DNA of 64,000 nucleotides, taken from contig JAFTXG010000026.1 of assembly GCA_017461725.1 (NCBI GenBank), positions 1 through 64,000 on the forward strand, given 5' to 3'. Of this stretch, positions 18,474-27,296 are shown in pieces (positions within the stretch are counted from its first letter, which is position 1; each line of letters begins with the position of its first letter). This stretch comes from Lachnospiraceae bacterium (GTDB lineage: Bacteria > Bacillota > Clostridia > Lachnospirales > Lachnospiraceae). A model generated the notes under the pieces. That model saw nothing but the letters and a program-made list of their open reading frames with translations, was not told the DNA's origin and ran no database searches. The translations under genes and the position numbers were made by a program.

Positions 18474-19787
18474 TTACAGACCCAGATCCACACCTCTTGC
18501 CATCAGTGCTTTCTGCACCTCACTGTAGTGCAGTTCTCTGGGCTTTACACCCTTCTTTGCACACAGAGCTGCCGCTGTTCCGGCCGCCTGACCGATGCCC
18601 ATACACACGCCCATGACACGGTAGGTCGCATGTGCGCGGTGAGTTCCGGAGATACATCTGCCCGCAGTCAGCAGCCCATCCACTTTAAGCGGTACCAGAC
18701 ATCCGTAGGGGATATCGTAGGGAATACAGGGCTGGGAATGTTTCTCCGCCTGTCCGCCGCCGGTGGGGTTATGAATGTCAATCAGGAACCATGCATCATG
18801 CACAACCGCATCGGGATGCTTTCTGCCCTTCTCCACATCCTCGTCCACCATCATCTTCTCACCCATGATCCGCCGCGTCTCACGGACACCCAAGGTGCTT
18901 CCGGTGGATTTCACCCGGCAGTTCTCGTAGCCGGGGACATATTTTCTGAGAAAAGCCACCACTTTGTCGATCTGATCTCTCAGCTCCAGCTCCGCACCAA
19001 GAACGCCCTCAGCTGTCAGGGTATCGTAGCCGTTTGCCTGAGTCGCATTGACATTGCGCTCTCCGGGATAGAAGGTCTTGTGCAGACGAACGATAGTTAC
19101 ATTGGGAGGAAGCTCGCCCCTGGCGCTGACCTCCTTGCAGAGTTCGGAATATTTCTTTCCGTCCGGCAATGTCACCGGATCGCTGCCGCCGTAGCAGAAC
19201 AATGCCACATTTTCGTCAATATTATCTATGGTAAACTCCAGCGTGGTAGGCTGGCATTTGCCGTCGCTGTCGCGGCCGACTTTATATTCCGCACCGGCCC
19301 TCGCCGCCAGAAGGCCGTCACCGGTGGCATCCACAAACACTTTCGCTTTGATTACTCTCAGTCCATCCTGAGTGCCGACTACCACACCGGTCAGCTGATC
19401 CTCCTCAACGACTGCCTCGACCATGGGGGTCTGCAGGTAGATATCCGCGTCACTCTCATGGACCAGCTTCAGCAGTGCTGCCTTCGCCTCCTCGATGTCC
19501 ACATGGATCTCGCTGCCGTTTCTGGTCACCAGCTTTTCCACGTCCTCGTGACCTCTCTCCACCAGCTCTACGATCTCATGATACATGGTGCCGGCGCCGG
19601 TACGTCCCAGGATCGGGTGCACATGACCGGAGGTCATCATACCGCCGAGGATGCCGTAGCGCTCGATCAGCGCTGTCTTCGCTCCCTCGCGGGCTGCGGA
19701 TACAGCCGCACAGATACCGGCGGGACCACCGCCGACAACGACCACATCATACTCCGCACAAATGCTTAATCCCTCAATCATCTTCAT
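18474..19787 (-). CDS. FAD-dependent oxidoreductase, PF12831 type (close paralogue of the 44.4 kb gene)
   Basis: This 437-residue flavoprotein has VVVVGGGPAGICAAVSAAREGA at about 15-36, KVFVDATGDGLLAARAG in the middle, TLGVRETRRIMGE near residue 315 and LLTAGRCISGTHRAHATYRVMGVCMGIGQAAG near the C-terminus. The product at 44360-45673 is also 437 residues and matches it nearly end to end, including GGSDPVxLPxGKKYSExCKE and the NPTGGGQAE/NPSGGGQAE segment. It is the first metabolic gene after the LacI regulator, 42 bp away, so it is probably the main target of that control. Confidence 0.9.
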   Translation of the reverse strand: MKMIEGLSICAEYDVVVVGGGPAGICAAVSAAREGAKTALIERYGILGGMMTSGHVHPILGRTGAGTMYHEIVELVERGHEDVEKLVTRNGSEIHVDIEEAKAALLKLVHESDADIYLQTPMVEAVVEEDQLTGVVVGTQDGLRVIKAKVFVDATGDGLLAARAGAEYKVGRDSDGKCQPTTLEFTIDNIDENVALFCYGGSDPVTLPDGKKYSELCKEVSARGELPPNVTIVRLHKTFYPGERNVNATQANGYDTLTAEGVLGAELELRDQIDKVVAFLRKYVPGYENCRVKSTGSTLGVRETRRIMGEKMMVDEDVEKGRKHPDAVVHDAWFLIDIHNPTGGGQAEKHSQPCIPYDIPYGCLVPLKVDGLLTAGRCISGTHRAHATYRVMGVCMGIGQAAGTAAALCAKKGVKPRELHYSEVQKALMARGVDLGL

Positions 19788-19829
19788 ATCATACCTCTTT
19801 CATATCCTGTATATATATGCTATATCCTG

Positions 19830-20870
19830 TCAGTCATTTCTCGTTTTCACACTGTTGCGCTTGATCAGATAGGGTTCCACCTTCACGACGGAATAGGGCT
19901 TGCCTATACACTCCAACCGCTCAAGCATCACTTCCGCCGCCTTGATCCCGCAAAGTTTTTTTTGTATATTGATCGCAGTCAATGCGGGATACGCGTAATC
20001 GCACAGAGCATTGTCCTCATATGCCACAATGGAGACGTCCTGCGGCACCCGCACATTATGCTCATGGAAATATCGCATGATACCCAGCGCAATGTGTGCA
20101 TTCGCCGTCACGATCCCATCCGGTCTGTATCCGGATTCCCATATCTTTCGAATGGCCTGATAGCCGCCCTCGCCGGTGTTCGACTCCGTACTCACAGCCA
20201 TATTCCAGTCAAATCTCAGCCCCAGCTTTTTTTCTGCCTCCCGAATACCGCGGACACGATCCTCATGGGAGATGAAGGTCTCCGGACAGTTCACCAGACA
20301 GAGATTTTGGTGTCCCTCCTCCATCAAATGTTTGACACTCAGGAAAACTCCCTCCTCAGGAGAAGCCCACACCACATCATACTCAGTTTCCGGAAGTCCC
20401 ACACCGACCACGCAGAAGGGAATGCCCGACTGCTTCATCTTATCAATAAACTCTCGGTCATACAAGCTTCCGATGACAAAAGCACCATCCACACGGCGGG
20501 TCCGGATCAGCTTCGGCAGCTCACCTCCGGATTTTTTTACGTTATACCGCTCTATGACCACACTGTAGTCCGTATCTGCCAAACCGTCGGAGATACCGTT
20601 CAGAATACCGGAGGAATATAGACCGGTCTCCCGCTTAAATCCATCCGGCTCATCGTCACCCTGCTCGGACAGAATGATCACACCAAGACTGTTCATGATC
20701 TTATTGCTCAGGCTGCGGGCATTATTGTTCGGTACATATTTCATCTCCTTGATGACCGACAAAACATGCTCTCTGGTTTCTGCCTTGACCAACGGACTGT
20801 CATTTAATACCAATGAAACCGTGCTTCTCGACACACCTGCCACTGCAGCTACTTCACGGATGGTTGCCAT
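19830..20870 (-). CDS. LacI-family transcriptional regulator
   Basis: This is a 346-residue repressor-type regulator. The N-terminal helix-turn-helix is MATIREVAAVAGVSRSTVSLVLN, with the usual hinge-proximal NNNARSLS, followed by a periplasmic-binding-protein-like effector domain (about 60-335). GAGGAG precedes the ATG. It heads the run of FAD oxidoreductase genes and lies behind a perfect promoter that carries a palindromic operator candidate, with a second copy between promoter and gene. This points to autoregulation and co-regulation of the genes downstream. The inducer is unknown, probably a sugar or sugar acid. Confidence 0.93.
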   Translation of the reverse strand: MATIREVAAVAGVSRSTVSLVLNDSPLVKAETREHVLSVIKEMKYVPNNNARSLSNKIMNSLGVIILSEQGDDEPDGFKRETGLYSSGILNGISDGLADTDYSVVIERYNVKKSGGELPKLIRTRRVDGAFVIGSLYDREFIDKMKQSGIPFCVVGVGLPETEYDVVWASPEEGVFLSVKHLMEEGHQNLCLVNCPETFISHEDRVRGIREAEKKLGLRFDWNMAVSTESNTGEGGYQAIRKIWESGYRPDGIVTANAHIALGIMRYFHEHNVRVPQDVSIVAYEDNALCDYAYPALTAINIQKKLCGIKAAEVMLERLECIGKPYSVVKVEPYLIKRNSVKTRND

Positions 20871-20925
20871 GCTGTTCTCCTCAAACTTTCTCTATTCTCG
20901 TTCACATCGATCCAATCACGAAATA

Positions 20926-20935
20926 AGACCGGTCC
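20926..20935. promoter_or_regulatory. Operator candidate O2 for the LacI-family regulator
   Basis: AGACCGGTCC is the same palindromic core (GACCGGTC) as in the promoter spacer, 85 bp from it centre to centre, about eight helical turns. It lies between the predicted transcript start and the regulator gene. Such phasing fits looping by a tetrameric or paired LacI-type repressor. Confidence 0.6.
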
Positions 20936-21000
20936 ATATAACGATTATAGCAGACTCTGCGCCAAAAGGCAAAGCAAACACATGGCAACTGCACAGTTTC

Positions 21001-21029
21001 ATTATAATTTGGACCGGTCTAAATGTCAA
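21001..21029 (-). promoter_or_regulatory. Perfect promoter with operator O1 in the spacer
   Basis: On the minus strand TTGACA (21024-21029) and TATAAT (21001-21006) are both perfect, with a 17-bp spacer. The spacer holds AGACCGGTCC (21011-21020), a GACCGGTC palindrome. A protein bound there would block RNA polymerase. It drives the LacI-family gene and probably the FAD oxidoreductase run. Confidence 0.75.
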
Positions 21030-21051
21030 CCATTTATTATTACAAAATTCA

Positions 21052-21078
21052 ATTGTGTAAATTGTGTACATTGTGTAC
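21052..21078. repeat. Three tandem 9-mers ATTGTGTA(A/C)
   Basis: ATTGTGTAA, ATTGTGTAC and ATTGTGTAC stand head to tail, starting 23 bp upstream of the -35 box of the LacI-family promoter. They may be activator half-sites or only part of the galE 3' region. Confidence 0.6.
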
Positions 21079-21084
21079 AACGCA

Positions 21085-21119
21085 CTAAAAATACAGGCCG
21101 GATGTCTTCATCCGACCTG
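21085..21119 (-). terminator. Terminator downstream of galE
   Basis: On the minus strand CAGGTCGGATG pairs with CATCCGGCCTG (one mismatch) around an AAGA loop, followed by TATTTTTAG. It lies 60 bp after the galE stop codon. Confidence 0.8.
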
Positions 21120-21178
21120 CACGATCTATCACATACTATATTTGTCTCTATACCGTCTCCCTGTGTCTCCGGAGTTTT

Positions 21179-22195
21179 TTACTCTTCATACCCATTCGGG
21201 TTCTGGCTCTGCCATCTCCAGGAATCGGCACACATTTCCTTAATCCCATACTTAGCCTCCCAACCAAGCTCTGCCTTCGCCTTCGCCGCGTCCGCATAGC
21301 AGGCTGCAATATCGCCGGGGCGTCTGTCCTTGATCGCATAGGGAATCTTCACGCCGGTGGCTGCCTCGAAGTTTTTCACCACGTCCAGCACGCTGTATCC
21401 CACGCCGGTACCCAGATTATAAACCTTCAGGCCGGGATTCTCCTCGATCTTTTTCAGCGCCTTCACATGACCGTCGGCCAGATCCACCACGTGGATATAG
21501 TCGCGGACACCGGTGCCGTCGGGGGTATCGTAATCGTCGCCGAACACACCCAGCTCAGGACGCTTGCCCACCGCCACCTGGGTGATGTAAGGCATCAGAT
21601 TGTTGGGGATACCGTTGGGATTCTCACCGATGGTTCCGCTCTTGTGGGCACCGATGGGGTTGAAATAACGCAGCAAAATCACATTCCACTCCGGATCTGC
21701 CTTCTGCATATCACTCAGAATCTGCTCCAGCATGGACTTGGTCCAGCCGTAGGGGTTGGTGCAGCTGCCCTTCGGGCACTCCTCGGTGATCGGAATGATG
21801 GCAGGATCTCCGTACACCGTCGCCGAGGAGGAAAAGATGATGTTTTTACATCCGTGCTTTCTCATCACATCCACAAGGACCAGTGTACCGGCGATATTAT
21901 TCTGATAATACTCCCAGGGCTTGGCAACGCTCTCACCCACCGCCTTCAGTCCGGCAAAATGGATGCACGCAGTGATCTCTTCCTGCTTAAAAATAGCTTC
22001 AAGGGCTTCTCTGTCCAGAATATCTGCCTCATAGAAGGTTACCGGCTTTCCGGTGATGGCACTGACTCTCTCCAGCGATTTTTTACTGGAATTAGACAGA
22101 TTGTCCACTACCACCACGTCATAACCTGCACTCTGCAGCTCCACTACCGTATGGCTGCCGATATATCCGGCTCCGCCTGTCACTAAGATCGACAT
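21179..22195 (-). CDS. galE: UDP-glucose 4-epimerase
   Basis: GalE interconverts UDP-galactose and UDP-glucose in the Leloir pathway and in glycan precursor supply. The start giving [15 protein letters not shown] follows AAGGAGGAG; the product is 338 residues, the usual length. The NAD motif is GGAGYIGSH at 7-15, the catalytic Ser is in SSSATVYG, and the Tyr/Lys pair is in NPYGWTK near residue 149. RYFNPIGAH and the [11 protein letters not shown] block are also present. It is transcribed alone with its own terminator, divergent from an AraC regulator. Confidence 0.96.
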   Translation of the reverse strand: MSILVTGGAGYIGSHTVVELQSAGYDVVVVDNLSNSSKKSLERVSAITGKPVTFYEADILDREALEAIFKQEEITACIHFAGLKAVGESVAKPWEYYQNNIAGTLVLVDVMRKHGCKNIIFSSSATVYGDPAIIPITEECPKGSCTNPYGWTKSMLEQILSDMQKADPEWNVILLRYFNPIGAHKSGTIGENPNGIPNNLMPYITQVAVGKRPELGVFGDDYDTPDGTGVRDYIHVVDLADGHVKALKKIEENPGLKVYNLGTGVGYSVLDVVKNFEAATGVKIPYAIKDRRPGDIAACYADAAKAKAELGWEAKYGIKEMCADSWRWQSQNPNGYEE

Positions 22196-22314
22196 CCTGA
22201 TCTCCTCCTTTTTGTCTGTGTTTATTCCGATATCCCACACAATAAATATGCTATTTTCTGCTTCTGTATGGAATTCTCTCGCCATCTCAATTCACAGTTT
22301 GATTATAACACACC

Positions 22315-22343
22315 TTGACAATATTTCCATATACGATTATGTT
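22315..22343 (+). promoter_or_regulatory. Promoter of the first AraC-family gene
   Basis: TTGACA (22315-22320), a 17-bp spacer and TATGTT (22338-22343) lie 34 bp before the ATG. A TATAAT for galE lies on the opposite strand at 22302-22307 with a poor -35, so the two divergent promoters nearly touch. Confidence 0.65.
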
Positions 22344-22376
22344 ATAGATATGGAAATTCTTGTCGAGGTGATTGTC

Positions 22377-23246
22377 ATGATTCGTGTTGCAGGATACGCG
22401 AGAGATATCGGAAGCGCTGTATATCTGGAGGATACCCAGAAGCCGCTTTTTGTCAGTGGCAGCGGCTATCAGCGGTTCCCCAGCAAAAATTATTCGATCC
22501 AGCGCCCTGCCGGCCGCCCCGACTATCAGCTGCTCTATATCTATAAGGGCTGCGGTCACTTCCTCCTGGATGGCAGCTGGCAGGATATCCCTGCCGGGAA
22601 CCTTGTGCTCTACTCGCCGTCGGAGCCACAGGTCTACAGCTATTACGCCGCAGATGCCCCGCAGATCTACTGGATCCACTTTACCGGAACCGAGATCCCC
22701 GCACTTCTGGAAAAATACGAGATCCGCAACGGTTATGTGGGCGAAAATCGCGTCCTCAAACAGCTCTTTGACGAAATAATCCTGGAACTTCAGCTGAAAA
22801 AGCCAATGTTCCAGGATATTACACTCGTGTTATTTCAAAAAATGCTGCCATTGATCCGCCGCCTCACCCTGTCCCAGAGCGAAGCTCAGGATCAGGCGGT
22901 GCAGATCGAGCAGCTGATCGTCCGGTTGAATCAGCAGTACATGGAGCAGTGGGATATCACCTCCATGGCAGATTTCTGCCATCTCAGCCCCTATTATTTT
23001 TCCCATCAGTTCAAGAACATGACCGGGATTTCTCCGGTCCGGTACCTGAACCGCCTGCGCATTGAAAAGGCAAAGGAACTTCTGCTGACCGAGGACTTAA
23101 GTATCTCCGAAGTGGCTGCACTGGTGGGATACAAAGACCCTCTCTATTTCAGCAAAGCCTTTAAAAAAGCCACCGGATCATCGCCGAAGATGTTCCACGG
23201 AAATCGACTGCAGTTCGATGAGACCTTTGAAGGGACGATTCACTGA
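22377..23246 (+). CDS. AraC-family transcriptional regulator
   Basis: The start giving MIRVAGYARDIG is 8 bp after GAGGTGA and yields 289 residues; frames reaching further upstream run through the promoter. The N-terminal part is a cupin-like effector domain (YQLLYIYKGCGHF and IPAGNLVLYSPSEPQVY). The C-terminal two-helix HTH domain is at about 185-280, with WDITSMADFCHLSPYYFSHQFK and ISEVAALVGYKDPLYFSKAFKK. It lies divergent from galE and convergent with the sugar-kinase genes, so galactose- or tagatose-type sugars are the likely signal, but this is inference. Confidence 0.9.
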   Translation: MIRVAGYARDIGSAVYLEDTQKPLFVSGSGYQRFPSKNYSIQRPAGRPDYQLLYIYKGCGHFLLDGSWQDIPAGNLVLYSPSEPQVYSYYAADAPQIYWIHFTGTEIPALLEKYEIRNGYVGENRVLKQLFDEIILELQLKKPMFQDITLVLFQKMLPLIRRLTLSQSEAQDQAVQIEQLIVRLNQQYMEQWDITSMADFCHLSPYYFSHQFKNMTGISPVRYLNRLRIEKAKELLLTEDLSISEVAALVGYKDPLYFSKAFKKATGSSPKMFHGNRLQFDETFEGTIH

Positions 23247-23308
23247 CCGACGACGCTCCCCGGCCAATGATTGAAGCGATTCAGCACGTCATCACTGCCT
23301 CGATCACT

Positions 23309-24202
23309 TCACCCGGGAAGTTTATCCGCCGATAACGTCGCTCCCTGCACACCGATCACCGCTGCTGACACCCTGTTTGCATAGCTGATCGCATCCCGCA
23401 AGGTCCACTCCCTGGTCAGGCAGGCCAGAACCGTGCCGATGTGGGCATCCCCCGCACCGATGGTGTCAATCACCAGCTCCACCTTCTCACCGGGAATCAG
23501 ATACTCACTGCCATCCTTTTCCAGACAGTAGGCTCCGCGCTGGCCCAGTGTAATGATCACCGAATTTCCGGTCTTTTCCTGAAGTTTCCTTGCTGCTTTG
23601 TTGCAGTCTGCCTCGCCGGAAAGCTCCATCGCCTCCCGCTCATTGATGTGAAGCATCGGGTGCAGTCTGTACAACCGCTCCGTCTTTTCTTTCTCGATGT
23701 GAATTGCTCGGGGTCCCGGCGCATAGCAGATCTGCAGATTCGGATGCTTCTCCAGATAAGTAATCAGATCCCAGCCGGTGGGCTCCTCGATCTCCAGACC
23801 ACAGATATATGTCCAGCCATAATTGTCCGCCGGATAGTCCTTCATCCACTCTTCCTTAAAGGTGTACTCCACACCGTGGTAGGACAAAAAGGTCCGCTCT
23901 CCACTCTTCTCCACCAGACAATAGCAGCAGCCGCTCTCCTGCTCAGGCAGGTAGATGGAGACGGGAATTCCCATCTGTTCGAAATGCTTTTTCGTGTAGT
24001 CGCCAAATAAGCCGCCGCCCACCGGGGTCACAAAGGTGTGCTCCGCATTCAACAGACGCAGCATATGAGCCACATTGTAGGCGCAGCCTCCGATGGACAT
24101 GGTCTGGGAGGACGGATTGAAATCATCTCCGGTTTTCGGGAGACGGTCAATGGTCAGAATCAGATCCACACAGGTGGAACCGATGATCAGGGCAGGTTTC
24201 AT
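23309..24202 (-). CDS. PfkB-family carbohydrate kinase
   Basis: This is a ribokinase-fold sugar kinase. The start giving MKPALIIGSTCVDL is chosen because GAGG lies 7 bp upstream; two more ATGs just before overlap that site. Of 297 residues, the substrate-binding GGCAYNVAHMLRLL is near 40 and the catalytic DTIGAGDAH near 246, with the base aspartate at about 252. It lies 13 bp after the class II aldolase and 1.0 kb after a second kinase. The substrate is not evident. Confidence 0.87.
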   Translation of the reverse strand: MKPALIIGSTCVDLILTIDRLPKTGDDFNPSSQTMSIGGCAYNVAHMLRLLNAEHTFVTPVGGGLFGDYTKKHFEQMGIPVSIYLPEQESGCCYCLVEKSGERTFLSYHGVEYTFKEEWMKDYPADNYGWTYICGLEIEEPTGWDLITYLEKHPNLQICYAPGPRAIHIEKEKTERLYRLHPMLHINEREAMELSGEADCNKAARKLQEKTGNSVIITLGQRGAYCLEKDGSEYLIPGEKVELVIDTIGAGDAHIGTVLACLTREWTLRDAISYANRVSAAVIGVQGATLSADKLPG

Positions 24203-24215
24203 GGACATACCTCTG

Positions 24216-25058
24216 TCACGCCTTTCCGGCACTGCCGCAGACAGCCATCTTATCCATCACGTATTTCTTGACATACTCACGGCCCTTTGCATTGTACTTC
24301 TTCGGGTCAAACACATTAGGGTTTTCTTCCAGAACTTCTTTTACGCCCTTGGTAAATGCAATACGAAGGTCAGTCGCGTAATTCACCTTGCAGATACCGC
24401 GCTCAACGCACTTCTTCACCATCTCATCCTCCACGCCTGAGGTTCCGTGCAGCACCAGGGGGATGCTCACCAGCTCATGAATCTTCGCCAGACGGTCAAT
24501 GTCCAGCTTGGGAGTCTCCTTGTAAACACCGTGAGCTGTTCCGATGGCCACCGCCAGCGCATCGATACCGGTCTCCTCCGCAAAGCGCGCTGCGGTCTCC
24601 GGGTCAGTGTACATGTTCTCTCCGACCAGATCATCCTCCTTGCCGCCCACACAGCCCAGCTCTGCCTCCACAGATACACCGGCAGGGCCACACATTGCCA
24701 CAACGGACTTGGTCAGTGCAATATTTTCCTCCAGAGACTGCTGGGAGCCGTCGATCATGATGGAGGTGTAGCCTGCCCGCATTGCTCTCGCCGCCAGCGC
24801 AAAGCTGTTTCCGTGATCCAGATGCATCACCACAGGAATATCCGCAGCCTCAGCCAGCGCACGCACATTGGCAAAATACAGCTCAGGGGTAGCATATTTC
24901 AGGGTCGACGGTGTGGTCTGCATGATAACCGGGGAGCGCATCTCCTCCGCCGCCGCAATGACCGCCTGTGCCATCTCCATGTTTTCAATATTGAATGCTC
25001 CTACCGCATATCCGCCCTTCTGTGCCTCCGTAACTACCTTTTTCAATGTTGTCAGCAT
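24216..25058 (-). CDS. Class II fructose/tagatose-bisphosphate aldolase family protein
   Basis: This zinc aldolase splits a ketose bisphosphate into dihydroxyacetone phosphate and an aldehyde phosphate. The 280-residue length fits the GatY/KbaY/FbaA branch. Zinc and catalytic motifs visible are HLDHG (Asp81, His82), EAELGCVGG near 130, GTAHGVY near 180, LVLHGTSG near 210 and KVNYATDLR near 230. It lies between two kinases on the same strand, so the set probably phosphorylates and cleaves a hexose such as tagatose or fructose. The 146 bp before it are purine-rich on the coding strand, without a clear promoter. Confidence 0.9.
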   Translation of the reverse strand: MLTTLKKVVTEAQKGGYAVGAFNIENMEMAQAVIAAAEEMRSPVIMQTTPSTLKYATPELYFANVRALAEAADIPVVMHLDHGNSFALAARAMRAGYTSIMIDGSQQSLEENIALTKSVVAMCGPAGVSVEAELGCVGGKEDDLVGENMYTDPETAARFAEETGIDALAVAIGTAHGVYKETPKLDIDRLAKIHELVSIPLVLHGTSGVEDEMVKKCVERGICKVNYATDLRIAFTKGVKEVLEENPNVFDPKKYNAKGREYVKKYVMDKMAVCGSAGKA

Positions 25059-25204
25059 AATTCTTCCTCCTCACCGATCTTTCCGTCAATCTTTTCTTCG
25101 ATCTTTTCTTCTATGCTTTCTGTGGTTGCAATTTCTGCTGTTTTGCTTTTACTGTTTTGCTTTTGCCGTTCTGTTTATGTTGATCCGTTTTTGTCAGCTC
25201 TCCA

Positions 25205-26173
25205 TCAAAATAATTTTGTCACCTTGATCTGTTCTCTATAGCGCTCCACATTTGCAAAATCGCCCAGCGCCGCGCTCTCCGCCACATTCGCTCCGGTGGC
25301 CGCCGCCAGCTTCAGCGCCTCCACGACCCGATCCGGGTCTTTCAACAGCTCCGCACACTGATTTTCATCCTGTCTTCCCAGTACATCCCGCAGCCATACA
25401 CTTAAGAAGGCTCCCAAAAAGCCATCTCCACAGCAGGCAGAGCTCACCAGCTTGACCGGATAAACTTCACAGTGATAGCACTCGGTGCCATTGTAAAAAT
25501 AGGAGCCCTTGCCGCCCATGGTGAGCAGGATATTCTGCGCCCCTAACCGATGAAGCTCCCTGAGCGCCGCCAAAATCTCCTCCTGATCGGTGGCGGGCAG
25601 ACCAAAAATATCCATCAACTCCTCGTCGTTGGGCTTGATGAGGAAAGGCCCATAGGCGAGCAGTTCTTTTAACATAGGCGTACTGATGTCGGGAACCACT
25701 TTCACCTGCTTCCGGTTACAGATTTCCATGATCCGCAGAATATAATCCTTCGCAAAACCTCTGGCCATGCTTCCGTTGATGGTGAGCACCTCCAGATCGG
25801 TGAGGCTCTCAATCAGCGCGAGAAGGCTTTCCTGCTCCTTAGCAGAAACCACAGGCCCCTCGTTCACCAGCTTATACTCCTTATCCCCCACCGTCACAAA
25901 CATATTCACACGGTTGGTCCCCGCAATGGGCGAGGGCAGTACAGTCAGTCCTCTGTTTCTGCACTCGCTTGTGATGTAATCCCCTGTGAAACCACCAAAC
26001 GGTCCCAGTACCACGGAAGGAACGCCGAAGTGCTGTAGGGTAAAGCTGACATTCACACCCTTGCCGTTGGGCGTGTATACCGTATCGTAAGTCCGGTTTA
26101 CCAGACCCGCCTCCATCCGGTCGGAGCTGACGTTCATATCCACCGCCGGATTAAGTGTCAGTGTGTAGATCAT
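25205..26173 (-). CDS. 1-phosphofructokinase / tagatose-6-phosphate kinase family protein
   Basis: This is a FruK/LacC-type kinase of 322 residues, expected to phosphorylate a hexose 1- or 6-phosphate to the bisphosphate that the neighbouring aldolase would cleave. It has MIYTLTLNPAVDMNV, the NGKGVNVS glycine motif, VPDISTPMLKELL and KPNDEE. The usual anion-hole motif GAGDS is changed: here it reads CCGDGFLGAF near 247-256, keeping the catalytic aspartate (about 250) but replacing Gly-Ala by Cys-Cys. AAAGGAGG precedes the ATG. It is probably the first gene of a three-gene operon. Confidence 0.88.
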   Translation of the reverse strand: MIYTLTLNPAVDMNVSSDRMEAGLVNRTYDTVYTPNGKGVNVSFTLQHFGVPSVVLGPFGGFTGDYITSECRNRGLTVLPSPIAGTNRVNMFVTVGDKEYKLVNEGPVVSAKEQESLLALIESLTDLEVLTINGSMARGFAKDYILRIMEICNRKQVKVVPDISTPMLKELLAYGPFLIKPNDEELMDIFGLPATDQEEILAALRELHRLGAQNILLTMGGKGSYFYNGTECYHCEVYPVKLVSSACCGDGFLGAFLSVWLRDVLGRQDENQCAELLKDPDRVVEALKLAAATGANVAESAALGDFANVERYREQIKVTKLF

Positions 26174-26342
26174 ACTGCCCTCCTTTTGTGCTTTTCACGA
26201 TGCCGCATCATATATAAATCAATATAGCACAAAACAGTTTTTATGGGAAGTTTTTTCTGCGCAATCATATCCACTTTGCGTAGGCGATGACAATACCTCT
26301 GTTTACGTCGGTTAAATTATCCTTTTACTTCTCGTCGGTATT

Positions 26343-26389
26343 CAAAAATGCCCTCAGGCGTCGATCTTTTGACCAGCTGCCTGAAGGCA
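26343..26389 (-). terminator. Terminator after the small membrane protein gene
   Basis: On the minus strand TGCCTTCAGGC pairs with GCCTGAGGGCA across a 19-nt loop, followed by TTTTTGAA. It lies directly after the stop codon of the gene at 26398. Confidence 0.85.
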
Positions 26390-26397
26390 CTTAACGC

Positions 26398-26928
26398 TTA
26401 ATTATTCCCTTCCTTGATCAGATATTCCTGTGCATTTTTCAGAAGTTCTCTTATCCCCATATGAAATGCCGACGAGTCCACCCTGATCATCTGACTTGTT
26501 CGATCGTCCTCATCGAAGATAGTCACCACCACGTAATCAAAATATTCGGCCATCATATAAACATCTACTCCAACATCTCCAATATTATATGCGACTGCCA
26601 GACTTGCATACTCGTACCCGGAAATATCTTCATCCCACTCCCCTCTCGGATAACTCTGTTTCGGGTAGTAACTATCCCAGCAATAGCGCATCCCTATTGT
26701 GTCCAAAAACCTCATGATCTGGTCACTTAGTTCACTGTCCCCCGGAATAAAATATTCGGCATAGCCGTTACTTTCATGTACATTCTCAGCATAAAACACC
26801 TGTATATCTTTTTGAGAAGAATCATTGGGCAGTTCATATGGACGGTGAATCCATACCAATGTCCCTATGACCGCTGCTGCCAGAAGTATGGACAATATAA
26901 ACAGGATTTGTAAAATTATTTTTTTCAT
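26398..26928 (-). CDS. Membrane-anchored hypothetical protein
   Basis: I do not recognise this family. The start giving MKKIILQILFILS (176 residues) is preferred to an ATG four codons earlier; neither has a strong ribosome-binding site. Residues about 3-27 form one membrane segment, followed by a short WIHRPYELP linker. The rest is acidic and Tyr-rich (EDISGYEYASLAVAYNIGDVGVDVYMMAEYFDYVVVTIFD), as for an extracytoplasmic domain with the N-terminus inside. It stands alone: a terminator follows, and a repeat-rich gap precedes it. Confidence 0.7.
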   Translation of the reverse strand: MKKIILQILFILSILLAAAVIGTLVWIHRPYELPNDSSQKDIQVFYAENVHESNGYAEYFIPGDSELSDQIMRFLDTIGMRYCWDSYYPKQSYPRGEWDEDISGYEYASLAVAYNIGDVGVDVYMMAEYFDYVVVTIFDEDDRTSQMIRVDSSAFHMGIRELLKNAQEYLIKEGNN

Positions 26929-27162
26929 TCTCTCACCCATGCCTTAATACACGATATCCGCTATGTTATCTGGTTTAAGCGTAACAATTGTATAAACGGT
27001 ACCCTCCGCAACTGCCTCCATTTCAAACGCATCATATAAATGTTTCTATTATCTACATATCACAATTTAATTATATCGTCAATCCTTTTCTTTTCTCACA
27101 TAAGCATCTTCTCTAATACGCACAATTTCGCACGCTATTTTTGTTGAATATGATCACAGTAC

Positions 27163-27209
27163 GCGTAGTGTCCTGTCACTTCGTGCCAGTCCACACGCGG
27201 GCTATCGCC
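27163..27209. repeat. 47-bp direct repeat, copy 1
   Basis: It is identical over 47 bp to 27297-27343. Each copy holds an imperfect hairpin, CTGTCACTTCGTGCCAG, flanked by GTGT and ACAC, and ends in CGCGGGCTATCGCC. The two copies lie 134 bp apart in the same orientation. Confidence 0.9.
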
Positions 27210-27296
27210 TCTGCTCAGTCATATGAAATGCCGCGCCGAGTCCGCCGCTTCGCAGCGGTCTCTACGCGGGCATCCGCCATGCACAAATTTCGCAGT

